64,000 nt of DNA from Paenibacillus kyungheensis (GTDB lineage: Bacteria; Bacillota; Bacilli; Paenibacillales; Paenibacillaceae): contig NZ_CP117416.1 in NCBI RefSeq assembly GCF_028606985.1, positions 1,650,001-1,714,000 of the forward strand, written 5' to 3'. Of the stretch, positions 19,390 to 28,187 are shown piece by piece. The notes beneath the pieces are model-generated. The model made no database searches. It saw nothing but the letters and a program-made list of their open reading frames with translations, and had not been told where the DNA came from. The translations under genes were made by a program, and so were the position numbers. Every line of letters starts with the position of its first letter. The first letter of the stretch is position 1.

Positions 19390-19800
19390 TTGGGTAAAGG
19401 AATCGGCAAATGGATTATTGCATTTATTATTATCGTACCGCTCCTAGAATGGTATGTTTTTTTACAGATGATTGAATGGATAGGCGGTTGGAATACACTT
19501 ATTCTTTTGCTGACCACTTCACTGGTAGGTATATTAATGATGAGATTTGAAGGACGTAAAGTGATCGAAGATACCAAAAAGCAAATGGATGCTGGCGAAC
19601 CACCGGGACGGCGAATGTTAGACGGCCTATGTGTTTTTGTAGGTGGAGTGATGCTTGTTTTGCCTGGTTTTATTTTGGATATTATCGGGTTTACCCTTGT
19701 TTTTCCATTAACACGTCCTATTTATCGGAATCTGTTATTACGCTGGATAGAGAAGCGTATGAAAAAGGGCAGTATTACTATTCATCGTGGTGGTCAATAA
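19390..19800 (+). CDS. fxsA: FxsA-family membrane protein (YtzA)
   Basis: FxsA-type inner-membrane protein of 136 residues with hydrophobic segments at about 8-40 and 70-105. In E. coli FxsA, overproduction relieves F exclusion of phage T7; its normal role is unclear. The family core LLLTTSLVGILMMRFEG and GLCVFVGGVMLVLPGFILD is visible. The start is TTG with AAAGGAGAGG eight bases upstream. B. subtilis has ytzA in the same position between pyk and ytvI. Confidence 0.85.
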   Translation: MGKGIGKWIIAFIIIVPLLEWYVFLQMIEWIGGWNTLILLLTTSLVGILMMRFEGRKVIEDTKKQMDAGEPPGRRMLDGLCVFVGGVMLVLPGFILDIIGFTLVFPLTRPIYRNLLLRWIEKRMKKGSITIHRGGQ

Positions 19801-19900
19801 TAGCATAAGTAGTCATGATGTTGACTCTGTAAATAGTATGACCACTATCAATCATCATTCAGATATATAATCATGCTGATGATAGCGATCCATCATAACA

Positions 19901-19946
19901 AACAGGCAGTACTTTAGAAGTTAGATTCTAAAAGTACTGCCTGTTT
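19901..19946. terminator. Bidirectional terminator between fxsA and ytvI
   Basis: AACAGGCAGTACTTT pairs with AAAGTACTGCCTGTT, flanked by TTTT on the plus side. It serves the convergent fxsA-like and ytvI genes. Confidence 0.88.
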
Positions 19947-20020
19947 TGGTATATCGTTATAAGATACCTATCTTGATTGGTATGAATGGTGTAGTTAGGC
20001 TATTTCTGTGATGCAATGAA

Positions 20021-21136
20021 TTATCTCGCTTTGCCATTGACAATATAGTTACGCAGATCACGGAAAACATTCGCACGATTAAGCGCAGAGACAATCACCA
20101 GTGTGACTGGCCCGATCAATAGACCTAATGCGCCAAATAGTTTTAAGCCGACAAACATACTGATTAAAGTGGCTAAAGGATCAAGACCTACGCTACTAGC
20201 TAGCACTTTAGGCTCCATAATCTGCCGTACAATCAATACAATGACATAAAGTACACTTAGACCAATCCCCAAGCTAATATCGCCGCTCATAAAGGTATAG
20301 ATCGCCCATGGGATCATTACAATTCCTACTCCTAGATAGGGCAGTAGATCTACAGCACCGATCAGTAGACCAATCAGTAGAGCAGACTCAACTCGCAAAA
20401 TAAATAGTCCAATAATCACAATAATGCCTGTAATCGAGATCAAAATAAATTGAGCACGTACATATCCGAACAATGCTTTTTGCAAATCCCGCCAAATCGT
20501 AACCATCGTCAGTCTAATATTCGAAGGAAACCATCCAGCTACGATACGGGTATGTTTTTCCCAGCTATTACTGATAAAAAAGGCAGATAATACAATAACG
20601 ACAATAATCCAGGCAAAGTTAGGTAATGCGGTTAGAAAATCAAGTAAATAATTTAGAATCCCTGTAACAATACCACTAATCGTACTAGAAAGACTTTGTG
20701 TAGTCTGGTCTAGATTGTTGTTGATCGTATCTCCATAAGGGGTTTCTTTCAGAAAACCATTGATTTGATTAGTTATATTTTGCAGACTATCGTTTTTAGT
20801 CCAGCCTACAAACATTTGACGCCAGCTATCCATATGATCGTTGAATGTTTGCATAAGAGTGATAGTTTGTTGAACCAGTCTTGTTACCAAAAACGAAAGT
20901 AAAGCGAGCAGACCACCAAAATAAACAAGCAATGAGAGCGAGACTGCTAACCAGCGTGGAAAGTGAGCACGATTCTGTAAAAGTCTAACTAACGGATTCA
21001 TCGCATAAGCGAACAACCATGCAAGCAATAACGGGTACAGAAGTGGAAAAAGGTAGCGCACAGCAATTGCAGTGATAATAATCGCTACAAGCACCCATAT
21101 TCCACGTAAAATCCGATTACGGATCATAATGTTCAA
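20021..21136 (-). CDS. ytvI: YtvI/AI-2E family membrane protein
   Basis: Polytopic membrane protein of the AI-2E exporter/YtvI family, 371 residues, with about eight transmembrane stretches and a long extracytoplasmic loop near residues 95-150. The C-terminal signature PYLGVGIVMIPWAIY and SVGLDPLATLISMFVGLKLFGALGLLIGPV is characteristic. YtvI is annotated as a sporulation membrane protein in Bacillus; transport substrate is unproven. The TTG start at 21136 has AAGGAG six bases upstream. In B. subtilis ytvI also neighbours citZ; here it is divergent from citZ. Confidence 0.88.
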   Translation of the reverse strand: MNIMIRNRILRGIWVLVAIIITAIAVRYLFPLLYPLLLAWLFAYAMNPLVRLLQNRAHFPRWLAVSLSLLVYFGGLLALLSFLVTRLVQQTITLMQTFNDHMDSWRQMFVGWTKNDSLQNITNQINGFLKETPYGDTINNNLDQTTQSLSSTISGIVTGILNYLLDFLTALPNFAWIIVVIVLSAFFISNSWEKHTRIVAGWFPSNIRLTMVTIWRDLQKALFGYVRAQFILISITGIIVIIGLFILRVESALLIGLLIGAVDLLPYLGVGIVMIPWAIYTFMSGDISLGIGLSVLYVIVLIVRQIMEPKVLASSVGLDPLATLISMFVGLKLFGALGLLIGPVTLVIVSALNRANVFRDLRNYIVNGKAR

Positions 21137-21312
21137 TGAATTGATCTCCTTATGTTCAATATAGTAATTATGTAATCAGCATCATATATGATGTTAAACG
21201 GCAGACAAGACTTTTGAAACGAAAGGGCTTATAATTGATACTGTAAGGGGTTACAAAAAAATTCTTATTGCGATGATAAAACAATTTAATGTCACAAACA
21301 GTCTTCATTTTG

Positions 21313-21341
21313 TTCACAACTCCGTCAAAATAAAGTATGAT
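21313..21341 (+). promoter_or_regulatory. Sigma-A promoter of citZ
   Basis: TTCACA (21313-21318), 17 bases, TATGAT (21336-21341). It would give a leader of about 170 bases before citZ, in which AGGTCC (near 21349) and GGACCT (near 21411) could pair. The rest of the 383-base gap between ytvI and citZ shows only a cre-like site. Confidence 0.65.
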
Positions 21342-21451
21342 GAGTGAAGGTCCTTGGAAGGTTAATGGTAGGTGTTTGGATCATTAGAACTCTTTTCAAC
21401 AATTGTGAGGGACCTCAATATCTAGTTTTTAAAATTTTCCATATTTAAAAA

Positions 21452-21465
21452 TGTAAATGTTTTCA
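21452..21465 (+). promoter_or_regulatory. cre-like CcpA site in citZ leader
   Basis: TGTAAATGTTTTCA matches the catabolite response element TGWAANCGNTNWCA at all defined positions but one (T for C at position 7). It lies between the promoter and the ribosome binding site, where it would act as a roadblock. B. subtilis citZ is under CcpA control. Confidence 0.5.
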
Positions 21466-21519
21466 TTCCCGAAAATGGGCAAAATCTCAATCATTCCGTT
21501 CTGCAAAGGAGAGAGTAAT

Positions 21520-22632
21520 ATGACAGCTACTAAAGGATTGGAAGGCGTTGTTGCAGCAAGCTCATCTATTAGTTCGATCGTCGACGGCGTACTTACATAC
21601 CGTGGAATCGATATCGATGACCTAGCCATTAACGCAAGTTTTGAGGAAGTGGCTTATTTGTTGTGGTTTGGTAAATTACCAAATCAAGCAGAACTAGATC
21701 AATTGCAAAAAGATCTAGATGAATATGCTACCTTACCGGAACCATTGATTGCGCAAATGAAACTTTATCCTAAAGATATGAATCAGATGGCAGCTCTTCG
21801 TAGTGCGATCTCTGCTCTTGCTCTATATGATGATCTAGCAGAAGATATGAGCCAAGAAGCGAACCATAAAAAAGTCGTAAAATTACAAGCACAATTGCCT
21901 GCTATCGTAGCTGCACTTGGACGTATCGCTGCTGGTAAAGAGCCGGTTGCTCCTAAAAAAGGCGTATCGATTGCTCATAATTTCTTGTATATGTTAAATG
22001 GCGAAGAGCCTGAAGACACAGCAGTGAAAGCTTTGGATCAAGCGCTAGTATTGCACGCAGATCATGAATTGAATGCGTCTACTTTTGCTGCTCGTGTAAC
22101 AGTAGCTACATTGTCTGATATTCATTCCGGTATCACTTCAGCAATTGGTGCGCTTAAAGGGCCACTACATGGCGGAGCAAATGAAGCCGTTATGAAAATG
22201 CTAGAAGAGATCGGTTCGATGGATCGTCTAGAAAGTTATATCCAAGAACAACTCGACAATAAAGTAAAAATCATGGGCTTTGGTCACCGCGTATACAAAA
22301 ATGGTGATCCTCGTGCCAAGCATTTACAAAAAATGTCTAAAGAGTTAGGCGAAATGAATAACGATTTGAGCCTATACGAAATGTGTATTCGGATCGAAGA
22401 AATTGTAACAGGTAGCAAAGGATTGAAACCAAATGTTGATTTCTATTCTGCTTCTGTATACACAATGCTAGGAATTCCGCGTAACTTGTTCACACCTATT
22501 TTTGCCATTAGTCGTGTGTCTGGATGGTCTGCACATATTTTGGAACAATACGAAAACAACCGTATTATCCGTCCACGTGCAGAATATGTAGGGCCGGTTG
22601 ATCAAAAATATATTCCGATTGAACAACGTTAA
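21520..22632 (+). CDS. citZ: Citrate synthase
   Basis: Condenses acetyl-CoA with oxaloacetate to citrate, the entry step of the TCA cycle. Conserved pieces are YRGIDIDDLA, LHADHELNASTFAAR, GPLHGGANEAVMKMLEEI and MGFGHRVYKNGDPRAK, which include the catalytic histidines, and FYSASVYTMLGIP. The ATG at 21520 has AAAGGAGAGAG upstream; an in-frame ATG 63 bases earlier has no site and would add a non-family N-terminus. The 370-residue product is a normal type II citrate synthase. It is the first of the citZ-icd-mdh series. Confidence 0.97.
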   Translation: MTATKGLEGVVAASSSISSIVDGVLTYRGIDIDDLAINASFEEVAYLLWFGKLPNQAELDQLQKDLDEYATLPEPLIAQMKLYPKDMNQMAALRSAISALALYDDLAEDMSQEANHKKVVKLQAQLPAIVAALGRIAAGKEPVAPKKGVSIAHNFLYMLNGEEPEDTAVKALDQALVLHADHELNASTFAARVTVATLSDIHSGITSAIGALKGPLHGGANEAVMKMLEEIGSMDRLESYIQEQLDNKVKIMGFGHRVYKNGDPRAKHLQKMSKELGEMNNDLSLYEMCIRIEEIVTGSKGLKPNVDFYSASVYTMLGIPRNLFTPIFAISRVSGWSAHILEQYENNRIIRPRAEYVGPVDQKYIPIEQR

Positions 22633-22726
22633 TCGTAAATTTTTAATTATAAACAAGTAGATATTTCTCATATGACCCAACGTCTGGTAAAATAAAATAC
22701 AGAACTGTGCATGTCTGTGAAGGTGA

Positions 22727-22752
22727 GCATATACAAATTGGTTGTATCATGC
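22727..22752. repeat. Inverted repeat between citZ and icd
   Basis: GCAT-ATACAA (22727-22736), five bases, TTGTAT-C-ATGC (22742-22752). The half GTATCATG (22744-22751) recurs inverted as CATGATAC at 22780-22787. A regulatory site for icd is possible; nothing else is recognisable in this 249-base gap. Confidence 0.5.
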
Positions 22753-22881
22753 CTAGCGATGAGAAGAAACGAGCGAGTACATGATACTCAAACGTATCAG
22801 CTATTCCAAGTTTCTTTTCATCATGTGTAAACGCCTTCTCTGACGATGTCACAGCCATATCCCTTAAGGAGGAACATGATT

Positions 22882-24177
22882 ATGCCTAAGTTTGAAAAAT
22901 ACGAATTACCTACTACTGGTGAGAAAATCACAATTGATAATGGAGTTCTTAACGTACCTAATAACCCGATCGTCCCTTTTATTGAAGGTGATGGTACAGG
23001 ACGCGATATCTGGAAAGCATCTGTACGTGTATTGGATGCAGCAGTAGAAAAAGCTTACGGCGGTTCCAAAAAAATTGCTTGGTATGAAGTATTTGCCGGC
23101 GAAAAAGCATTCAATACATACGATGAGTGGTTGCCAGCTGATACGCTGACAGCAATTCGCGAATATATTGTAGCGATCAAAGGACCTTTGACTACACCTA
23201 TCGGTGGTGGTATTCGTTCATTGAACGTAGCACTTCGTCAAGAACTAGATCTATATGTATGTCTTCGTCCTGTTCGTTATTTTGACGGTGTACCTTCTCC
23301 TGTAAAACGTCCTGAATTGGTAGATATGGTTATTTTCCGTGAGAATACAGAAGATATCTATGCAGGTATCGAGTACCAAGAAGGTACAGAAGAAGTGAAA
23401 AAAGTATTGAAATTCTTAAAAGACGAAATGGGCGTTAACAAAATCCGTTTCCCTGAAACATCCGGTATCGGTATTAAGCCTGTATCTGAAGAAGGTTCCA
23501 AACGTCTGGTTCGCGCTGCTGTTCAATACGCAATTGATCACAACCGCAAAACAGTAACTTTGGTACACAAAGGAAACATCATGAAATTTACTGAAGGAGC
23601 TTTCAAAAACTGGGGTTATGAAGTGGCTGAAGCAGAATTCGGAGATAAAGTGTTCACTTGGGCACAATATGACAAGATCAAAGAAGAAAAAGGTACAGAC
23701 GAAGCAAATGCAGCGCAAAAAGCAGCTGAAGATGCTGGCAAAATCATCGTAAAAGATGCGATTGCTGATATCGCTTTGCAACAAGTACTTACTCGTCCAA
23801 ATGAATTTGATGTAATTGCTACATTGAACTTGAACGGTGACTATTTGTCTGATGCTCTTGCTGCACAAGTAGGCGGAATCGGTATTGCACCGGGCGCAAA
23901 CATCAACTATGTAACAGGACATGCTATTTTTGAAGCGACTCATGGTACAGCTCCTAAATATGCAGACAAAGATGTCGTGAACCCTGGTTCTGTTATCTTG
24001 TCTGGCGTAATGTTGTTGGATCATTTGGGATGGAACGATGCTTCTGCATTGATCTACAAAGGTCTAGAAAAATCAATCAACAACAAAACAGTTACTTATG
24101 ACTTTGCTCGTCTAATGGATGGCGCAACAGAAGTGAAATGCTCTGAGTTCGCTGACAAAATCATCGAAAACATGTAG
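22882..24177 (+). CDS. icd: Isocitrate dehydrogenase (NADP)
   Basis: Oxidatively decarboxylates isocitrate to 2-oxoglutarate with [16 protein letters not shown] opens the fold. [13 protein letters not shown] carries the active-site Ser and Arg, and [46 protein letters not shown] and [12 protein letters not shown] follow, as in the E. coli/B. subtilis type. The ATG at 22882 has AAGGAGGAAC nine bases upstream; the upstream ATG at 22876 is too close to that site. mdh follows after 12 bases with its own AGGAGG, so icd and mdh are cotranscribed. Confidence 0.97.
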   Translation: MPKFEKYELPTTGEKITIDNGVLNVPNNPIVPFIEGDGTGRDIWKASVRVLDAAVEKAYGGSKKIAWYEVFAGEKAFNTYDEWLPADTLTAIREYIVAIKGPLTTPIGGGIRSLNVALRQELDLYVCLRPVRYFDGVPSPVKRPELVDMVIFRENTEDIYAGIEYQEGTEEVKKVLKFLKDEMGVNKIRFPETSGIGIKPVSEEGSKRLVRAAVQYAIDHNRKTVTLVHKGNIMKFTEGAFKNWGYEVAEAEFGDKVFTWAQYDKIKEEKGTDEANAAQKAAEDAGKIIVKDAIADIALQQVLTRPNEFDVIATLNLNGDYLSDALAAQVGGIGIAPGANINYVTGHAIFEATHGTAPKYADKDVVNPGSVILSGVMLLDHLGWNDASALIYKGLEKSINNKTVTYDFARLMDGATEVKCSEFADKIIENM

Positions 24178-24189
24178 GAGGATAAACCT

Positions 24190-25134
24190 ATGACCGTCAT
24201 TAAGCGCAAAAAAATCACAGTAGTCGGTGCTGGTTTTACCGGTGCTACTACAGCTTTGATGCTTGCTCAAAAGGAACTTGGTGACGTAGTACTGGTTGAT
24301 ATTCCACAGTTGGAGAACCCAACAAAAGGTAAAGCGCTCGATATGATGGAAGCTAGCCCTGTACAAGGGTTTGACAGCCAGATTAAAGGGACATCTGATT
24401 ATGAAGATACAGCATCTTCGGATGTAGTTATTATCACAGCAGGTATCGCTCGTAAGCCGGGTATGAGCCGCGATGATCTAGTCAACACAAATGCAGGAAT
24501 CGTGAAGTCGGTATGCGAACAAGTCAAAGGGTATTCTCCAGATGCGATTGTGATTATTTTGAGTAATCCGGTAGATGCGATGACTTATGTAGCTTATCAA
24601 GCTTTGGGATTCCCCAAAAATCGTGTGATTGGACAATCCGGTGTACTGGATACAGCGCGCTATTGTACTTTTATTGCAGAAGAATTGAATGTATCTGTAG
24701 AAGATGTACGCGGATTTGTATTAGGTGGTCATGGAGACGATATGGTGCCGCTTGTACGATATTCTAGCGTCGGTGGTATCCCGATCGATACATTGATCTC
24801 CAAAGAACGGATTCAAGAAATTGTACAACGCACCCGTGTAGGCGGGGGCGAAATTGTGAATCTGCTCGGCAATGGTAGTGCTTACTATGCGCCAGCAGCG
24901 TCACTGGTACAAATGACAGAAGCTGTTCTTAAAGACAAAAAGCGTATTCTACCGATCATTGCTTATTTGGAAGGCGAATACGGTTATAATGATCTCTTTA
25001 TGGGCGTACCTGCTATTCTGGGCGGCGGTGGTATTGAGAAAATCTTTGAATTGGAATTGACCTCCGATGAAAAAGCAGCTCTTGAGAAATCCGCTGATTC
25101 TGTCCGTAGTGTGATCCAAATCGTAAACGTTTAA
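24190..25134 (+). CDS. mdh: Malate dehydrogenase
   Basis: LDH-like NAD-dependent malate dehydrogenase, oxidising malate to oxaloacetate. The Rossmann motif is [24 protein letters not shown] holds the substrate-binding arginines, [12 protein letters not shown] and [18 protein letters not shown] follow, and [15 protein letters not shown] holds the catalytic His. 314 residues is the usual length. TAGGAGG lies eight bases before the ATG. A strong terminator closes the TCA series 11 bases after the stop. Confidence 0.97.
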   Translation: MTVIKRKKITVVGAGFTGATTALMLAQKELGDVVLVDIPQLENPTKGKALDMMEASPVQGFDSQIKGTSDYEDTASSDVVIITAGIARKPGMSRDDLVNTNAGIVKSVCEQVKGYSPDAIVIILSNPVDAMTYVAYQALGFPKNRVIGQSGVLDTARYCTFIAEELNVSVEDVRGFVLGGHGDDMVPLVRYSSVGGIPIDTLISKERIQEIVQRTRVGGGEIVNLLGNGSAYYAPAASLVQMTEAVLKDKKRILPIIAYLEGEYGYNDLFMGVPAILGGGGIEKIFELELTSDEKAALEKSADSVRSVIQIVNV

Positions 25135-25144
25135 AAGTGAGTAC

Positions 25145-25178
25145 AAAAAGGCTTCCACCTTATGTGGAGGCCTTTTTT
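25145..25178 (+). terminator. Terminator after mdh
   Basis: AAAAGGCTTCCAC pairs with GTGGAGGCCTTTT, followed by T-run. Confidence 0.92.
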
Positions 25179-25212
25179 ATTATGGTTTTGTTCAGATTGA
25201 ATATAGACATAC

Positions 25213-25231
25213 TTTTGTCGATATGACAAAA
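25213..25231. promoter_or_regulatory. Inverted repeat upstream of small membrane protein
   Basis: TTTTGTC-GATAT-GACAAAA is a perfect 19-base inverted repeat; GTCGATA recurs directly at 25245-25251. It resembles an operator for the gene at 25360. No regulator is assigned. Confidence 0.4.
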
Positions 25232-25359
25232 AATAGACACAACAGTCGATAAAATTAAGGCGAAAATATGTATTTTCATATCATCATCCGTTAAAATAAT
25301 GAAGTATAGCAGAGCAGTAGTGATGGTCTGTGATTGATGAAATGAGAGGAGGTTCTATC

Positions 25360-25785
25360 ATGGCTGAAGTATTGGTATTTATACACATTTTGGGAGCGTT
25401 ATCGATGGGTTTTTACTTATTTTTACCTGTTGTAACAAGTAAATTAGCAAATGGCTCAGCAGAAGCGCAATCAGGTAGTATTGCGCTGATTCGTACATTA
25501 AATCGAATCGCTCAATTTGGATTGATTGTACAATTGTTAACAGGTGGATATTTAATGACCAAAGGCAATTATTCTGTTGCTTGGATGGTTGTAGTATTCG
25601 TGCTATTTTTGGCGATTGCAGCAATCGGTGGCATTATAGGCAAGCCTTTGCGCTTAGCATTAGCAGATATTAACGAGAACAAAAGTATTACAGCTCATAT
25701 CGGTAAAATTTGTTCATTAAGTATGATTCTGGCAGTGTGTCTGGTTGTTATTAGTTTCTTTATGGTATTCCGCGATATTATTTAA
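25360..25785 (+). CDS. Small integral membrane protein, function unknown
   Basis: Protein of 141 residues with four predicted membrane segments (about 5-27, 47-67, 74-95 and 117-138). The N-terminus LVFIHILGALSMGFYLFLPVV resembles DUF2269/CopD-like membrane proteins with a His in the first helix, but I would not assign a function. The ATG at 25360 has AGAGGAGG eight bases upstream; a GTG 30 bases earlier has no site. It is monocistronic between the mdh terminator and its own terminator. Confidence 0.75.
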   Translation: MAEVLVFIHILGALSMGFYLFLPVVTSKLANGSAEAQSGSIALIRTLNRIAQFGLIVQLLTGGYLMTKGNYSVAWMVVVFVLFLAIAAIGGIIGKPLRLALADINENKSITAHIGKICSLSMILAVCLVVISFFMVFRDII

Positions 25786-25867
25786 ACGAATTCTATTCAA
25801 TGGGTAATTCACACATAGTAGACCATCGACTAAGATGGATCAATCCATACACATAATGTTTTACGTC

Positions 25868-25901
25868 AAAAACCGTTGCTATTATCAGTGACGGTTTTTT
25901 T
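25868..25901 (+). terminator. Terminator after small membrane protein
   Basis: AAAAACCGT pairs with ACGGTTTTT, followed by T-run. The remaining 210 bases to the next gene are AT-rich and show only a doubtful promoter. Confidence 0.85.
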
Positions 25902-26112
25902 ATGTATTAAGGTTTTTATATTATGAGATCTGTTTCAGTGATAAAAGGTAAGGATATTTACCCTAAATATTGAATTTCAATACATAAAAAAATGTAAAAA
26001 ATAGATGTTTAAACATGTATAGACAGTGGTAATAATGGACGGAAGCAACAACGGGATCTACGTTATTGTAATTGTAAATTATCCATTTTCATATTCGAAA
26101 GGAGAATTCATT

Positions 26113-26973
26113 ATGTCTAGCGAAGAACAAACATTACCTCCACAACATCAGGAAAAGCAACCAGGTATCGAATCGGAAATGACTCCACGTCCAGAATATA
26201 AAGCACCTGCCTATCAAGCAGCAGGTAAGCTTAAAGATAAAGTAGCAATCATTACAGGTGGAGATAGCGGTATTGGTCGTGCTGTAGCCGTCTTGTATGC
26301 CAAAGAAGGTGCAGATGTAGCGATTGTGTATAAAGATGAACACAGCGATGCAGAAGAAACCAAAAAGGCTGTAGAGCAAGAAGGACGCAAATGTATTCTA
26401 CTTCCAGGCGATATAGGAGATGAATCTTTTGCCAAACAAGCGGTAGAGCAAACGGTATCCGAATTAGGTAAGCTTGATATTGTTGTTAACAATGCAGCAG
26501 AACAGCATGTACAACAAAGTATTGTAGATATTACAGCAGAGCAATTGGAACGTACTTTCCGTACTAACATTTTCGGTATGTTCTTTATCACCAAAGCAGC
26601 TGTTCCACATCTTAAAGAAGGTTCTACGATTATCAATACTACATCAGTCACAGCGTATCGCGGTGAACCCGTATTGCTAGATTACTCTTCTACCAAAGGT
26701 GCAATTACAGCCTTTACACGTGCATTGTCGATGAATATTGTAGAAAAAGGAATTCGTGTCAATGCAGTTGCTCCAGGGCCAATCTGGACACCATTGATTC
26801 CTGCATCATTTGACGAAGAAAAAGTAAGCAAATTCGGAGCAAGTCAACCGATGAAGCGTCCGGGTCAACCGGAAGAAGTCGCTCCAGCTTATGTATATCT
26901 GGCAAGTACAGATTCTTCTTATGTCAGTGGTCAAATTATTCATGTTAATGGTGGCGAGATCATTAACGGTTAA
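26113..26973 (+). CDS. Short-chain dehydrogenase, general stress protein 39 type
   Basis: NAD(P)-dependent SDR of 286 residues with the N-terminal extension (PPQHQEKQPGIESEMTPRPEY) typical of the YdaD/YhdF/GSP39 group. The cofactor motif is TGGDSGIGRAVA, NNAAEQ follows, and the catalytic Tyr and Lys are in DYSSTKGAI. In Bacillus this group is part of the general stress response. The ATG at 26113 has AAAGGAG upstream; an in-frame earlier start reads through non-family sequence. It is monocistronic with its own terminator. Substrate unknown. Confidence 0.9.
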   Translation: MSSEEQTLPPQHQEKQPGIESEMTPRPEYKAPAYQAAGKLKDKVAIITGGDSGIGRAVAVLYAKEGADVAIVYKDEHSDAEETKKAVEQEGRKCILLPGDIGDESFAKQAVEQTVSELGKLDIVVNNAAEQHVQQSIVDITAEQLERTFRTNIFGMFFITKAAVPHLKEGSTIINTTSVTAYRGEPVLLDYSSTKGAITAFTRALSMNIVEKGIRVNAVAPGPIWTPLIPASFDEEKVSKFGASQPMKRPGQPEEVAPAYVYLASTDSSYVSGQIIHVNGGEIING

Positions 26974-27039
26974 TTTGCATATTATATAAAGATACAGAAT
27001 AGAGTAGAAAAGATATTCATATAACAATAAAGATATCAT

Positions 27040-27083
27040 GGCGGTAGAGCAGGCATAATTGACCTGTTCTATCGTCTTTTTTT
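27040..27083 (+). terminator. Terminator after SDR gene
   Basis: GGCGGTAGAGCAGG pairs with CCTGTTCTATCGTC (with G-T pairs), followed by seven T. Confidence 0.85.
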
Positions 27084-27212
27084 GAATACAGCTCAAATAT
27101 CATCCGATCAATGAAAGCGACTTATTCTACAACCTCTGGTATGATAATACTTGTTATGATAAGTGATATATACCACTGAAATATGTTACCTTTTGGAGAT
27201 GATGACTACATA

Positions 27213-28187
27213 ATGAGAGAACACGCAGCTACATTTACTCGTTTGTTTGAAAAGTATATGTTTTTGATTATTCCATGTACACTGGTTTTGGGATTCTTTA
27301 TATCCAAGCCATTATTACCTTTTGTCGGTTGGATTCCAGGCTTATTTGCTTATGTTACGTTTGTGATGGGACTTGGTTGTGGAAGACATCATTTAAAAGG
27401 CGTATTGACCAGACCTGCACCGATTATTGTTACTCTTTTGCTAGCCCATGTGGCTGCACCACTTATCGCATATGGATTGGGATTGTTGCTATTTGGTAGC
27501 GATTCACCATATACAGTAGGGCTGGTGCTATTTGCAGCGATTCCATTAGGCGTATCCTCTGTATTATGGGTAGGAATGTCTTTCGGTAATGTAGCGTTAG
27601 CATTGACGCTAGTAATCGTAGATTCAGCCATTAGCCCTTTTGTCGTGCCCCTGTTAATCGAGGTCTTTTTCGGTGCAGATATACAGTTCGATACTTTACA
27701 TATGTTCAAAGATTTATTGTTACTGATCGTATTGCCTACATTTGCAGGGATGGTCGTGTACGAGATATCGGGTGGCAAATTCAGAGATTGGTCTGCTCCA
27801 ATCACTCAACCATTAGCGAAGTTATGTTTTGCAGGTGTTGTATTGTTAAATGCCGCTGCTATTGCACCTCAATTGCAAACATTGCGTCGGGATCTGTTGT
27901 TAGTCGTACCGTCTGTATTGCTCCTGGTTGCGTTATGCTATGGACTGGGTTATGTGGCTTCTGCTATACTTCGTCGCAAAGGAGAAGGGCAGACATTGCC
28001 TGTTACACTAGCCTATGCTTCAGGGATGCGTAATATCTCGGTCGGAATGGTGATTGCGATGGCTTATTTTAGCCCTCAGACTGCGGTTCCAGTCGTACTC
28101 GGGATTATGTTACAACAACCAATGGCGACCCTCCAATATTCTATTTTTATGCGTATTTCAAATTATCGTAAAGGAAGAGATGCATGA
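27213..28187 (+). CDS. Bile acid:sodium symporter family transporter
   Basis: BASS/SBF family membrane transporter, 324 residues with about ten hydrophobic segments. Visible family features are FVMGLGCGRHHLKGVLTRP, LLLAHVAAPLIAYGLG, FAAIPLGVSSVLWVGMSFGN with LALTLVIVDSAISPFVVP, and EGQTLPVTLAYASGMRNISVG near the end. Substrates in bacteria include organic anions such as keto acids; none can be assigned here. The ATG at 27213 has GGAG 14 bases upstream, a weak site. Its stop overlaps the phoR start (ATGA), so the two are translationally coupled. B. subtilis has no such gene at its phoPR locus. Confidence 0.85.
   Translation: MREHAATFTRLFEKYMFLIIPCTLVLGFFISKPLLPFVGWIPGLFAYVTFVMGLGCGRHHLKGVLTRPAPIIVTLLLAHVAAPLIAYGLGLLLFGSDSPYTVGLVLFAAIPLGVSSVLWVGMSFGNVALALTLVIVDSAISPFVVPLLIEVFFGADIQFDTLHMFKDLLLLIVLPTFAGMVVYEISGGKFRDWSAPITQPLAKLCFAGVVLLNAAAIAPQLQTLRRDLLLVVPSVLLLVALCYGLGYVASAILRRKGEGQTLPVTLAYASGMRNISVGMVIAMAYFSPQTAVPVVLGIMLQQPMATLQYSIFMRISNYRKGRDA

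Noticed and set aside
21343-21420. Possible T-box or riboswitch in the citZ leader because of GGTCC/GGACC pairing
   Set aside because: No T-box antiterminator core and no terminator follow; only a simple long-range complementarity remains.
26007-26033. GTTTAA-N15-GGTAAT resembling a sigma-B promoter before the stress-type dehydrogenase
   Set aside because: Spacing is one or two bases too long, the -10 is poor, and Paenibacillus-type genomes are generally not known for a Bacillus-style sigma-B; not strong enough to list.
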